Assembly (NCBI GenBank): GCA_026936335.1
Contig: JAPMXV010000049.1
Span: 372,001 to 436,000, forward strand
Source: Mantamonas sphyraenae
Lineage: Eukaryota > CRuMs > Mantamonadidae
DNA length: 64,000 nucleotides
Reading direction: 5' to 3'
Below the pieces are notes generated by a model. That model was not told the DNA's origin. It was given only the letters and a program-made list of their open reading frames with translations, and ran no database searches. Shown here piece after piece: positions 54,192 to 64,000 of the stretch. The translations under genes were made by a program, and so were the position numbers. How positions within the stretch are numbered: the stretch's first letter is position 1; each line of letters begins with the position of its first letter.

Positions 54192-57100
54192 TCACGCGCT
54201 GAGAAAATCGTCCATGAGAGCACCCACCTGCACGAGTGCCATTTCACTGGGCAGAGGTAAGGCCTTGAGACCATAGTGTGAGGAGGCACGCTGTGTGAGG
54301 GCCAGGATGTTCTGTGCCTGACTGCTCATCTCGGCAATGCAACACTCCTCCTCGCGCGAGGCAAAGCGAGGCAGGCTCTGCTGAAGGACGGCAGGCCCAG
54401 GCTCACGCACCACATGGCCATCCCACTTGCTGAGCTTGTCCACAAGGGCAGTGATGTCCTCGTCACGCAGGTTGAAGCTGAGATCCAGCTGCATGCCAAC
54501 GTTGTCGTCGTCGTCGTTGTCTTGATCAAGGTCACGTGCACGTTCTGCATTGTTGACCAACACCAGGTACTGGAGGTAGACCTGACCCCATCGAGACCAG
54601 TAGCTGATCTGTTTGTCTTGCTGCGCCTGTTCCTGGTTGGCTTGGGCACATTCTTGCAGGATGGTGGTCAGGGCTCGGGTGCGTCCTGCCAGCATCCAGC
54701 GCGGGGCAAGGCGACGCACGAGCACACGGTGCACCTCGTCCCAACACCCAGCCTCACGCCAGTGCATCATGGCACGCTCGTGTTCGTGGATGCGCGTGTA
54801 CCAGTACGCCTTGGCGGTGTGCACCAGGAGCGCAGGCACGTGAAGGTCCTTGCTCAGGTGCAGGCCGTCGTATGCCCGCTTGCCCCCGTGGCGTTGCAAG
54901 AGACGATCGACGAGAAAGAATCGCATGGCGGGACCCTGTTGGACATAGTGGGCCACATACACAGCCCACTTCCAATGGCCAGCCATCTCCAGCTGGGCCA
55001 TGTAGTTGGTGTGCAGCCGCACCATGGTGTGTGCGTCCACGTGATCGCCCAGCACAGGCATCAGCAAGGCACACAGGTGCCACGCAAAGCCATAGTCCAA
55101 TTGGTGCGGTGTGTACGTCATGGGCGTCAGCGCTGCGGGCAGATGGAACCCCTGCTGCGTGTACAGCTTGAGGAGGTGCCAACACGTGTCTTCAAACCCA
55201 AACGAGGCCACGTCCAGCGTGGTGTTGCGCAGCCACATGCGCTGGTGTTCCACATACTCTGGCACGGGCTTGGGTGCTGCCTTGTCTTGCATGTACGCAC
55301 GCACCACACTTGCCAGGCTCTCGTTGCCCGCGTGTCCAAACCACAGATGCAACCCGAGGCTGCGTTTCCAATCCAGCCTGTCCTCCATGGCTGCCACATC
55401 GCCTGCAAGCACCCTGTAGATGCGCATCCGCATGTCATCCTGCTCCTCCACGCCGTCCTCCTCCCCCTGCGATTGTCCCTTCCACAGTGCCAGCTGTGCA
55501 CGCACATCCCTGCGAGCGGCCAGGTCCCCGCTGGCACACTGTGGGATGAGTGTGGCCAGAGCATACTCCTTCTTTTGAAGACACAACACAACGGCCTCGG
55601 CCACATTGCGTCCACTCAGGTGCGCGGCCACCTCGGCCAGGTGGTCGTTGTTGCTGCGTGCTGTCTCCACATCCGCCTGCACCCTGTCAGCCACCGTGTG
55701 GTGCAGCCAATCCGAAACACATTCCCTTCGCACAAGCATCTCTTCGTACGAGTCCCGTGGCAGGCTGCGCACATCCATGCCAGGCAATCCCACGTGTGCA
55801 GGTCCCCACAGGGCACGTACGAGTGCCAGCGCATTCACTTGTTGCTGCAATGCATACCGTTGTGCATCCTGTGCCGTGTGTGCCGCCAATTCCTCCTGCG
55901 TGGCCTCCAGGTAGTCGTCCAAGGCAGACATGTCATGGCCCAAACTCAGCTGTCCCAGTTCCACCCCTTCGCCCTCTTCCTCCACATTGTGCTTTCGTGC
56001 CACTGCCAGCATGCGCCTGTGCACTCCCTGCCCACGTCCCTGTCCAGACGACACCGACGAAGACGGTTGCGACCCCGTGCCCGAGTGGGCGTGATTTCCC
56101 TTGACAAACGACACCGACAGGACCGTGCGCTTCACCTCCTGCGTCTGCTTGTATACGCGCACCACACTCAACGTGCCAATGGGGCCCTGTGTGTTGGGCA
56201 CCACCAGTGCTCCGTTGGCGCTGAACGCGACCCCGTGGCTTCCGTACGGCACATTCTCCTGCCTGGCGCGTCCCTCACGCTCCAGCTCCTCTGCACGTGC
56301 GGCGTTGACAGCACGCACCGCTGCGTCTGCCTGGTGTGCACTGCGTGTGTATGCCTCATCCACATGCGATGGCTGCTTCGGTTCCTGTGACTGTGTGTCT
56401 GCCACCCCAGCCCTGTCATGCATGCCACGTCCTCCTCCCTGCTGCTGCTTCTGTTTGGCTCGTCCGGGTGTCCATGCACGATGCCGGGGGCTCAGCAGCA
56501 GCCCCGACTTGTTGTTATTGTTGTTGGTGATGCCAGTGCGCGTGTGCTGCCCCTTGCGTACAGACGAGGTGTGTGTGCCAGAATGCAAGCTGGACAGACT
56601 GCTGTTGAGTCCTGCCGCCGCTGCCGCTGCGCTTGTGTTGCTTACGTTGCCTGCACCCGTCGGTGAGCGCCAATTCAGCAGGGGATCGTCGTCCAGAAAC
56701 CCCGATGTGTTGCCCACGCCAACATCGGTCTCCATGGCCAGTGCTGCCGACACGTCCAGTGGTGTCCCTGCGCCTGCAATAGATGCAGATGATGTGTTGA
56801 GCATGTGTGCAGAGCTGTTCAGCTGCCGCGTGTGCCTCTGCCCAATCCCTCCTCGCTCTTCCTCCGCCCCCGAAGCCGAACCTGCCACCGCGTCGTCGCC
56901 ATACAACGACTCGCGCATCCAATGCAGCTTGCCCGGGTTCAATCCCAGTCCGCGTGGCAGTGCATGTGTGTCCACACGCTCTGTGTACGCCTCCTCCGTA
57001 TCCATGGTGTACTCTCCCTCTGCGTTGCTGTTGCTGCCGCCGCCGTTCTGCTCGTTGTCTTCCTCCTCCATCACGTCCCCCGTCAGCGATTGACGACGCG

Positions 57101-60100
57101 ATGCAGACCTGCCCACGCCTTCGTCGCCTGCCGTAAACACACCTGCTCGCGCGCCGTCTGCAGGCGACCGCAAGCTGTTCTGGTCGAACAGACGCGACGA
57201 AAACAGTGTGCGAGGAACCAATTCCACCTCTTCCTCGCCCGTCAGACGCATGCGATCCTTCTGCGGCTGCTGCTGCTGCCCACCGTTGGCGTCCTGTGCG
57301 TTGTTTTTGCCGCCTGTGGTGGTGGTGTCGTCCACGGTGCCGGCGGCGGCGGCGTCTCCTGTCTTGTTGCTGCTGTTGCTGCTGCGCAGTTTCTTGACCA
57401 GCGAGTACTTGCTAAAGTGTTCCACCTGGAACATGACGGAGCCTTCGTCCCGGTTGTACTCCAGGAATTCGGCGGGCATCTGTTGGATGTCACAACGCAG
57501 CTCCTCTTCGTACTGGTCCAGCTGGGCGTCGTCTGTCACACGCTCGCCCGTGTCGTTGTCCATGAGGGCGAAATTGTACAGTTTGATGTGTGCACGCTTG
57601 TTCAAGCCCTGACCCTGTGGCGGACTGCTGCGTTCCATGCTGCTGGGATACACCTCCACCTCGCCCACGCTGATCTGCACAATCTCGTCCAGGTTCAGAC
57701 CACGTACGTCGGTGTAGCCCAGAAAGGTGACGCTGCCCACGTTGGCTCGCCCCACCGTGAAGTTCTGGATGCGTTGCAGCTCCTGGCTGCTCATGGCTTG
57801 CAGATCGTCGATGTCCGGGATGGTGTAGTAGCCAGCCTTGGTCAGGTTGGGTGGCGATTGTTGCTGCTGCACGTGGCTGTACAGAGCCCCCTTGGATGCA
57901 CTGTCCATGTTCTCACGGAAGAACGTCGAGTAGTCCGAGTACATGCGCACCCCACTCCCATCCCCGGGGTCAAACACGCCCACGCGTGACTGAGCACGAG
58001 GCTTCCACACCCCGTCGTCCGTCCTGTCCCTCTGTGCGCCGTTGTTGCTGATGTGATTGCCCACACCTTCGCCAAAGCCGCTGGTGTCCATCGCGTTCGG
58101 TTGCTGCTGCCCCTGTTGTTGCCCGCTCACTTCCACCGCACTTGTGTCCAACAATCCGTCCGTGTCCTCTGCATCTGCATAATCCAAGACCTTGGGCCTG
58201 GACGACGCGGGTGTGGAGGCGGTGAGGCGTGAGCTGCGCAGCATGCGTGCACTTCCTCCGCTTGCACCCACGCCTGCTCCGCTGTTGTCCATGCGTCGCA
58301 GTTCGCTCTTGAGACGCGACTCCTCCTGGTCCTCCAGCCCCTGCATGCGGATCTTGCTCTGGTCCAGCATCAGGTTGCGCACGTGTCCTCGTGGCCCATA
58401 CTCGTCCTTCAGCAACGGATCCACCGTGGGATCAAATGCAGCCACACTGCGTGGCAGCGTGCCACGTGCCGCCTGTCGCTTCAGCGTCCCCGACAGGGTC
58501 TTTGGCCTGTGGCTGTCGCTGCCCAACATGCTCGTGCGCCCCGGGCCCTTGTCGTCCTTCCCTGGTGGGTCTGGCAGCTTGCTGGGAAAGGTGCCGTATG
58601 GGTTCACATTCACCTCTTCGTGCTTGATGATCCTCGGTGGCGACCTTCGCTTGGGTGACTCCTTTCGCCTCCTGCTGCTTCGTGAGCTGCGCGAACTACG
58701 CCTGCCCCAACGCGACGAGCCACGATCGCTGTCGCTCTCGCTGCCACTTTCACTGTCGCTGCCTGAGCGACGCCGCGACGAACGGCGGCTGCCAAAGCCT
58801 CCACGACGCGAGGAACGCGAACGTGAGCGCGAGGAACGTTCCCGGGAACGCGAGCGAGAACGGGAACGCGAGCCACGTCGACTGCTGCCAAAGCGACTGC
58901 CACTGCGACTGCTGCTGCGTCCACGGCTGCCAAAGCGACTGCTGCCTCCGCTGCTGCCACGTCGTCCAAACCCTGAGCCGCGACGAGAGCTTCCGCGGTC
59001 GTCGTCGCTTCCGCTTCCGTCGCTGCCGCTGCCGCTGCCTCGTCGTCCACGACCAAACCGTGATCCGGAACGAGACGAAGAGCCACGTCGGCTGCCAAAC
59101 GCACTGCCTCCACTGCGTGACGAACCACCGCCGAAACGAGAGCCACTGCGAGACGACGAGCGTCCACCACTGCCCCCTCCAAACCGAGAGCCACTGCGCG
59201 ACGACGATCGCCCGCTGCTGCCTCCAAATCGTGATCCGCTGCGTGACGAGGAGCGTCCACGTCCAAACCGGCCCCCACCTCGGTCGTCCTGTGAGTCTTC
59301 TTCATCGCTACCGCTGCGGCTGCGGCTGTTGCGACGGCTGCCAAAGCGCGAGCCGCTGCCGCTGCCTCCTCCGAACCGCGACCCACTGCGTGAGGAGCCG
59401 CCTCCGAAACGGGAGCCACTGCGTGAGGAGCCGCCACCAAAGCGAGAGCCACTGCGAGAGGAGCCACGGTCGTCCTTGCTGTCGTCGTCCACCAGTCCTC
59501 GATCCAACTGGTAGTCCTCCCAACGCCACTGCAGAGCACTCTTCTCCTCCATGTCTTTCATGATGCACAAGTGTTCGTTGAGCACAGGCACATTCTTGCC
59601 CTTGTGTTGTTCCGTACCCTGTGTGTGGGGGGGGGGGGGGGGTTGGGTGGGTGGGTGGGTGTGAGAGGAGTGGAGAGAGAGAAAGAGGAGGATCAGGCTC
59701 AATGCACTGCGGTCAAAACGCACCTGTGTGGCCTTGTATCGCACATCCAACGTGCCAAACATGTCATTGTTGCGTCCTCCGCGTCCTCCACGAGAGTCTG
59801 CGTGTGTCAACGGTGATGCATCCGTGTCAGTGTGCCTTTCTGAGTGCGAAAAGTGCCGCGGAAAGCGCGCGCGCGAAACCCACTTCGACGTCCACCGCTT
59901 CCTCCATCGTTGCCCCATTTGCCTCCCGAGCTGTTGCGTCCACCACGAGAGAATGCTGAGCCTATGGTGTGTATGTGTGTGTGTGTGTGTGTGTGTGCGT
60001 GTGTGTGTCAGCGTGGTCGTGTTGGGGGTGTGAGTCCATTCCCCAGCAAGGACCAAAACATGCGACGCACCTCCGCTGTTCCTGCGTCCGCTTCCTCCAC

Positions 60101-60535
60101 CACTGTTGCCAAACCGTCCTCCCGATCCACTGCGTCCACTGCTGCTGCGTCCTCCTCCACTGCGTGATGATCCCGCTCGGAAGGAGCCCCCACTGCGGCT
60201 GTTTCCACCTCCGTTGCCTCCAAAGCGGCCTGGGTGTGCCGATCAGGCATGTTTGGCCGATTGCGTCTGACGTGTCAGCCTTGTGTGCGTTTTGTGGTCG
60301 CTCCCTTGTGCATGTGCACTCATTGCATGTGTACATGGGCCAATGAACGTGCATGCACAAAGTGTCTCCAAGGTGCATGTTGTGACAAAGGTGTTTGTGG
60401 AATCAACTCACCGCCCCCTCCACTGTTGCTGCGTCCTCCACTGTTGCTACGTCCTCCGCGGCTCCTGCTTCTGCTGTTGCTCCTGCCCCCGCCTCCGGAA
60501 CGGCGGCTTCCGCTTCTGCTGAACCGACCGGCCAT
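54192..60535 (-). CDS. Nup98-Nup96 precursor with Arg/Ser-rich FG region
   Basis: 1927 residues in four exons (60535-60412, 60229-60071, 59797-59724, 59618-54192); phases and GT-AG junctions agree. The N-terminus (MAGRFSRSGSRRSGGGGRSN) has RS/G repeats with RFGG and RFGN. A GLEBS motif follows (near residues 118-160, 'HLCIMKDMEEKSALQWRWED' then 'YQLDRG'), the Gle2/Rae1 binding site. About 300 residues of 'SSRSGSRFGGG'-type repeats follow. Then come linkers and the autoproteolytic domain (about 712-860: 'AGYYTIPDIDDLQ', 'VGSVTFLGYTDVRGLNLDEI', 'LNKRAHIKLYN') ending in HFSKY, with cleavage expected at Phe854/Ser855. The Nup96 part follows, with its long helical C-terminus. Core nuclear-pore identity is strong. 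The FG region is unlike the usual GLFG type. Confidence 0.93.
58650..59480 (-). repeat. RS/FG repeat region of Nup98
   Basis: Degenerate codon repeats encode SRSGSRFGG, RGSSRRGSR and similar. About 14 Phe-Gly pairs (mostly RFGG, RFGS, RFGR, GFGR) occur in a background of Arg, Ser and Gly. No GLFG is seen. Confidence 0.9.
59971..60008. repeat. (GT)n microsatellite in a Nup98 intron
   Basis: GT run interrupted once by CGT, in the 273-bp intron 59798-60070. The same intron holds GCGCGCGCGAAACC at about 59866-59880, containing an E2F-like GCGCGAAA. Confidence 0.85.
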
Positions 60536-60586
60536 GGGTAGTTTTGTTGGTTTGGGAAGGGTGGGCGGCGACGGGGGAACCAAACC
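60536..60586. promoter_or_regulatory. 51-bp divergent promoter, Nup98 / secreted propeller gene
   Basis: The smallest start-to-start gap in the window. G/T-rich with a GGGTGGGCGG GC-box-like element. Confidence 0.4.
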
Positions 60587-62037
60587 ATGAACCGAGACGG
60601 ACCGCTTGGCATCATCGTCGTTGTCCTTGTGGTGGTGTGTGTGGCATGCACAGGGCAAGTACAGGCTGAGGATGCAGTGGATGGCCACCAGTTTGAGTAC
60701 ACCGACCCATACCCGGCGTTTCTTGACTGGCACGTCTTTGCACGCGACGAGGAGCAGCATGGGGCGCCCAGTCGGTACTTCAATGTGGGGCATGGCATCA
60801 TCCTTGCCATTCATGGCAACAAGCAGGTGTTGTACGTTGTCCTACTCTGTGCGTGTGTGTGTGTGTGGTCGGTTGTTGGTGAGCTCACTTCCCGTCGCGC
60901 AACGTCTCTTCCTCCCCCCCCCCTGTCACCACAGTGTGATGAAAGTGGACCAGAAAGAGCCACGGTGGATTATTATGGGCAATTTGAAGGAGTTTCATGG
61001 AATTGGATATCATTGTGTGGCTGTGAACAAGGTCCAGGGCGTGGTCAACATTGCCTGTCTTGGCCCCGAAAAGCCGACGCTGGTGGCTCGCTTCTGCGAC
61101 GCCGATGCGCCCAAGGATTGCATCAACAGGCTCTATGAACACGGCGCATATGCCTACGAGTGGGACAAGGACCCACAGGGCGAACCAGAAATGTGAGTGA
61201 TGGGAGCATCGACGCATACGCGGACGCCGGAGAAGGGAGAAACATGCGACTGACCCTTCCTCATTGGCAACAATCCCACACAAACACCAACACAGACTGA
61301 AACGCAGTGTGCCGTCCTTGCCAACCACACCTCTGCAAGCCCCTTTCACCAATCTCTCGCGCACACACGATCTGCTGCTGCGCGGCAATGATCTGTTGTG
61401 GGTGACGTTCCCTGAAGCGACGGTGTGGCACATGCCGGCCAGTGCAAAGGATGCAGAATGGGTGACACTGGAAGAGGGTCACTTTGAAGGCACGCAAAGG
61501 TTGCGTGCATCTGTGCATCTGTTGGGTGACCATGTGTATGTGTTTGGGGGCAAACACGGGACACACCACGTGGTGGACAACTGGCGCATGCATGTGGGCA
61601 CACGCAAGTGGGAGCGGTTGCCACGCATGCCCACGTTCAACTCGGTGGTGACAGGCACAGTGTACAAACACTGGGTGGTGCTTTGTGGCGGACGACAGCA
61701 ACCCGGGGATGTGGTTGGATGGGGTGCCGATGTGCGTGAACGCTACGGCGAGCCTGTGTACCAACAGTGTCGCACAGAACCGGATGGAACACACATCTAC
61801 CGTGATTGTTGGGCATACAACACCGAAAAGGCCGGCTGGCAGGCCATGTATCCGTTGCCTCTCAATTGGGAGGATCCCGTGGTCGTTCTGGCTCCGTCTC
61901 AGCATCGTGTCCATGTCCTTGGTGGCTGGGTTCAACACGGATCAGTCGACAACATTCTGGCCAGCACAGGGCGCACATCCATGCACATCCGTGGCCTGGC
62001 CTACACCGTTCAACGACTGCAGGATGGAAAGGGGTGA
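60587..62037 (+). CDS. Secreted or lumenal Kelch-like propeller protein
   Basis: 414 residues in three exons (60587-60831, 60935-61192, 61296-62037). A signal peptide (MNRDGPLGIIVVVLVVVCVA, ending near ACTGQVQA) is followed by repeated beta elements such as 'FNVGHGIILAIHGNKQVFVM' and 'RWIIMGNLKEF'. Kelch-like strands follow: 'LRASVHLLGDHVYVFGGKHG', 'TRKWERLPRMPTFNSVVTG', 'HWVVLCGGRQQPG', 'YRDCWAYNTEKAGWQAM', 'HRVHVLGGW'. The last repeats show the Kelch GG plus Trp spacing; the first half is more diverged, so the blade count is uncertain (about six). A Cys pair and the secretory start suggest an extracellular or ER-lumen protein. Partner unknown. Confidence 0.7.
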
Positions 62038-62249
62038 TCCGATCTGGCAGCTGGAAATGAACCTGCTCCTTCTTGTCCTTGTGTGTTGATGCAACCGTGT
62101 GCATTGGAGCTGCCTGGGGAGCGCAATGGATCGAATGAGGAGAAGGAGACGAGCGGTCCTGCCACACGTCTCCTGGCAACGCAAGGCAGGACACGACAGG
62201 AACAGGGACGATAGAGAGTCCCATGCCATGTCATATGTGCTCGTAGGCC

Positions 62250-63125
62250 ATGGACACAGACACAGACATCATGCGCCGGGCAAACCAGGCGGAAACAACG
62301 TTGGAGATGTCCACCCACACCGTCCCTGTGCCCTCAGACACTGTGTGCATGGATCTGCAGATGGCTGCCAGCATGTTGGACGACGACGACGTATGGGTGG
62401 ACACAGAGGGCAAGAAGGAGACCCTACAGGAGGCTGTGGAACGGTGGGAGCAACACGCAGACATCCCGCTCTCTGCACACACTCTGGTCAAACTGCGTGT
62501 GTGTGTGCAAAGTGGAGTGTGTGTGCGTATGTGTTGGATGCCCCACACGGGTGCTGTGGCCCTGCAGACGGCCTCGGACTCCCCGTTGACCTCCGCACGC
62601 GTGCGTGAGCTCCAACATGAGCTGGAACAGGAGTTGAAAGGCCTGGATGATGAAACAGACATGCCAGTGACCACTGCTGTGCAATGGGTGCTTGCACGGG
62701 ACATTCAGGCGGAGGATATTAATACAGGTGATGATGACGACGTCTCCCTGGAATCCCCCTCCACCCCCGACCAACCACGCAGGATACGAGTGTGGCTCTT
62801 TTCCCACCACATCTACTCCAACAAGAAGCGCACATCCATGGTCAAACTGGCTGCAAGCAACCTCTTGGGGGGTCTTCATCGCCACGGAAAACCAGGTCTC
62901 ATTGTCCTCGAGGGAGTCGAGGACGACGTGCAGGCTGTGTTGGCAGTCATTCGCAGCTGGCCATGGCAGCATCTGAGTGAGAGGTGGCGACAGGAGGGAC
63001 TGCAAGACACGGATCTAGCCTTTCAGGGCCACTACGAGGAGGTGGACTTGCAGCTGGGCGATCTTCGTGCCCATCTGGCCTCCCTTGGCTTAGAAGAAGG
63101 GTTTGAACAAACATTTGGTCACTGA
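62250..63125 (+). CDS. RWDD2-like protein (RWD and DUF1115)
   Basis: 291 residues in one exon. The start is MDTDTDIMRRANQAETTLEM; a second ATG is a few codons on. The N-terminal half is an RWD-like alpha/beta domain with an acidic loop (LDDDDVWVDTEG). The C-terminal half carries the DUF1115 blocks of RWDD2A/B: 'IRVWLFSHHIYSNKKRTSMV', 'GLHRHGKPGLIVLEG', 'SWPWQHLSERW'. The molecular function of RWDD2 is poorly known; RWD domains bind partners such as E2 or kinase regulators. An upstream exon in 62100-62249 cannot be ruled out. Confidence 0.8.
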   Translation: MDTDTDIMRRANQAETTLEMSTHTVPVPSDTVCMDLQMAASMLDDDDVWVDTEGKKETLQEAVERWEQHADIPLSAHTLVKLRVCVQSGVCVRMCWMPHTGAVALQTASDSPLTSARVRELQHELEQELKGLDDETDMPVTTAVQWVLARDIQAEDINTGDDDDVSLESPSTPDQPRRIRVWLFSHHIYSNKKRTSMVKLAASNLLGGLHRHGKPGLIVLEGVEDDVQAVLAVIRSWPWQHLSERWRQEGLQDTDLAFQGHYEEVDLQLGDLRAHLASLGLEEGFEQTFGH

Positions 63126-63167
63126 ACGATGCCTCTTCTCCATTCCATTCCATTCGATCCTTTCACT

Positions 63168-64000
63168 TCAGAACCCGGCTTCGTCAAGCTTCTTGGGCAC
63201 CAACTCCTGCAGGGTGTCGAGGACACTGGGATCGGCAATGGTGGAGATGTCGCCCAACTTGTCGCCTTCCCTGTTGGCCAGCTTGCGCAGGATACGACGC
63301 ATGAGCTTGCCACTGCGTGTTTTGGGCAGGCCATGGACAATGAGGATGACGTCTGGTTTGCAGAAGCTGCCCAGGTTGGACTTGACCGAGTTGACCAGGG
63401 CTTTGACCAGACCCTCGCTCTCCTCCACACCCTCCTTCAGCACACAGTACGCAAAGAGGGCCTGGCCCTTGACCTCGTGCGGGATGCCCACCACGGCAGC
63501 CTCGGCAATGCCATCCACTGCAGCCAGGGCGTTTTCAATCTCACCCGAGCCCAGACGGTGGCCAGAGACGTTGAGGACATCGTCCACACGCCCTGTGATC
63601 CACAGGTAGCCATCGTTGTCACGCGTGGCCCCGTCGCCTGTGAAGTAGTAGCCTGGGTAGGGACGCATGTACACGTCCAGGTAGCGTTGGTGGTTGCCAT
63701 ACACCGTGCGAGCAAGCGAAGGCCAGGGTCGTGCCAGCACAAGGACACCCTTGCCTGGGCCTTGGATCTCCTCACCCGTTTGGCCATCCAACAGTTTGGG
63801 CTCCTGGCCAAAGAAGGGCAAGGTGGCAGAGCCCGCCTTGAGTGGGGTTGCTCCGGGCAGCGGGGTCAACACATGCCCTCCGGTCTCTGTCTGCCACCAC
63901 GTGTCGACGATGGAACACGTGCGGTTGCCCACCACGTTGTAGTACCATTCCCAGGCCGGCGGGTTGATGGGCTCGCCCACGGTGCCCAGCACACGCAGGG
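63168..64000 (-). CDS. Acetyl-CoA synthetase, C-terminal half (5' truncated by window)
   Basis: The frame is open to the window end, where it reads 'LRVLGTVGEPINP', a typical AMP-forming synthetase block. Motifs in order: 'VDTWWQTETGG' (A5), 'YYFTGDGATRDNDGYLWITG' (A7 Asp), 'RVDDVLNVSGHRLGSGEIEN' (A8), 'KTRSGKLMRRILR' (A10 Lys, the acetylation-regulated lysine). It makes acetyl-CoA from acetate, ATP and CoA. The stop is 42 bp from the RWDD2-like stop (convergent). There is no C-terminal peroxisomal signal (ends EAGF). It could be cytosolic or mitochondrial. Confidence 0.95.
   Translation of the reverse strand, partial: LRVLGTVGEPINPPAWEWYYNVVGNRTCSIVDTWWQTETGGHVLTPLPGATPLKAGSATLPFFGQEPKLLDGQTGEEIQGPGKGVLVLARPWPSLARTVYGNHQRYLDVYMRPYPGYYFTGDGATRDNDGYLWITGRVDDVLNVSGHRLGSGEIENALAAVDGIAEAAVVGIPHEVKGQALFAYCVLKEGVEESEGLVKALVNSVKSNLGSFCKPDVILIVHGLPKTRSGKLMRRILRKLANREGDKLGDISTIADPSVLDTLQELVPKKLDEAGF

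Noticed and set aside
1-64000. CRISPR array, prokaryotic operon or mobile element
   Set aside because: All repeats are microsatellites or coding repeats; genes have spliceosomal introns; no transposase, reverse transcriptase or terminal repeats were found.

Overview
This is eukaryotic nuclear DNA, GC-rich and very compact. It holds about 28 protein genes in 64 kb. Most have 0 to 5 short spliceosomal introns, usually 50-280 bp with GTGNGT or GTACGT donors. Gene content includes Nup98-96, calpain, NEK kinase with RCC1 repeats, USP30-like, DNAJC17-like, TTC4-like, SKA3-like, PIG-Z-like, RWDD2-like and a selenocysteine-type SelD. This fits a free-living protist with an animal/amoebozoan-grade toolkit. 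I cannot place it more precisely from sequence alone. The code is standard, with TGA the dominant stop (25 of 28) and also read as Sec in SelD. No tRNA, rRNA, CRISPR, transposon or prokaryotic operon was seen.

0-11 kb: the C-terminal part of a polytopic membrane protein with SH3-ligand tails; a secreted 2188-residue protein ending in twelve Cys/Trp repeats; and a convergent SH3/coiled-coil protein carrying the same proline motif.

11-24 kb: an unusually built peptide:N-glycanase (ubiquitin-like, UBR-like zinc region, transglutaminase core, PUL). Next come the first member of an LRR/ankyrin/C-terminal F-box-like family, then a tight same-strand run: double-GRAM protein, coiled-coil protein and two tandem LRR/ankyrin paralogues.

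24-38 kb: a secreted M16 (insulysin-type) protease; a NEK8/9-like kinase with an apparent frameshift; a fourth short family member without LRRs; SelD with an in-frame TGA; an unrecognised multipass membrane protein; a PIG-Z-like GPI mannosyltransferase; and a protein whose N-terminus resembles the TPP1/ACD telomere OB fold.

38-54 kb: a VHS/ENTH-like plus ARM protein; an LCCL/F-box-like/LCCL protein; ArfGAP-C2; a SKA3-like kinetochore protein; a calpain with four tandem C2L-like domains; TTC4-like co-chaperone; USP30-like deubiquitinase; DNAJC17-like protein.

54-64 kb: Nup98-96 with a GLEBS motif and autoproteolytic domain, but an Arg/Ser-rich FG region instead of GLFG; a secreted propeller-like protein; an RWDD2-like protein; and the C-terminal half of acetyl-CoA synthetase.

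Many neighbours are divergently transcribed from 51-306 bp gaps, suggesting shared promoters. The strongest candidates for something undescribed are the LRR/ankyrin/F-box-like family, the RS-type FG domain of Nup98, the PNGase architecture and the LCCL/F-box protein. Several point to ubiquitin-dependent protein handling, but no joint pathway is demonstrated.
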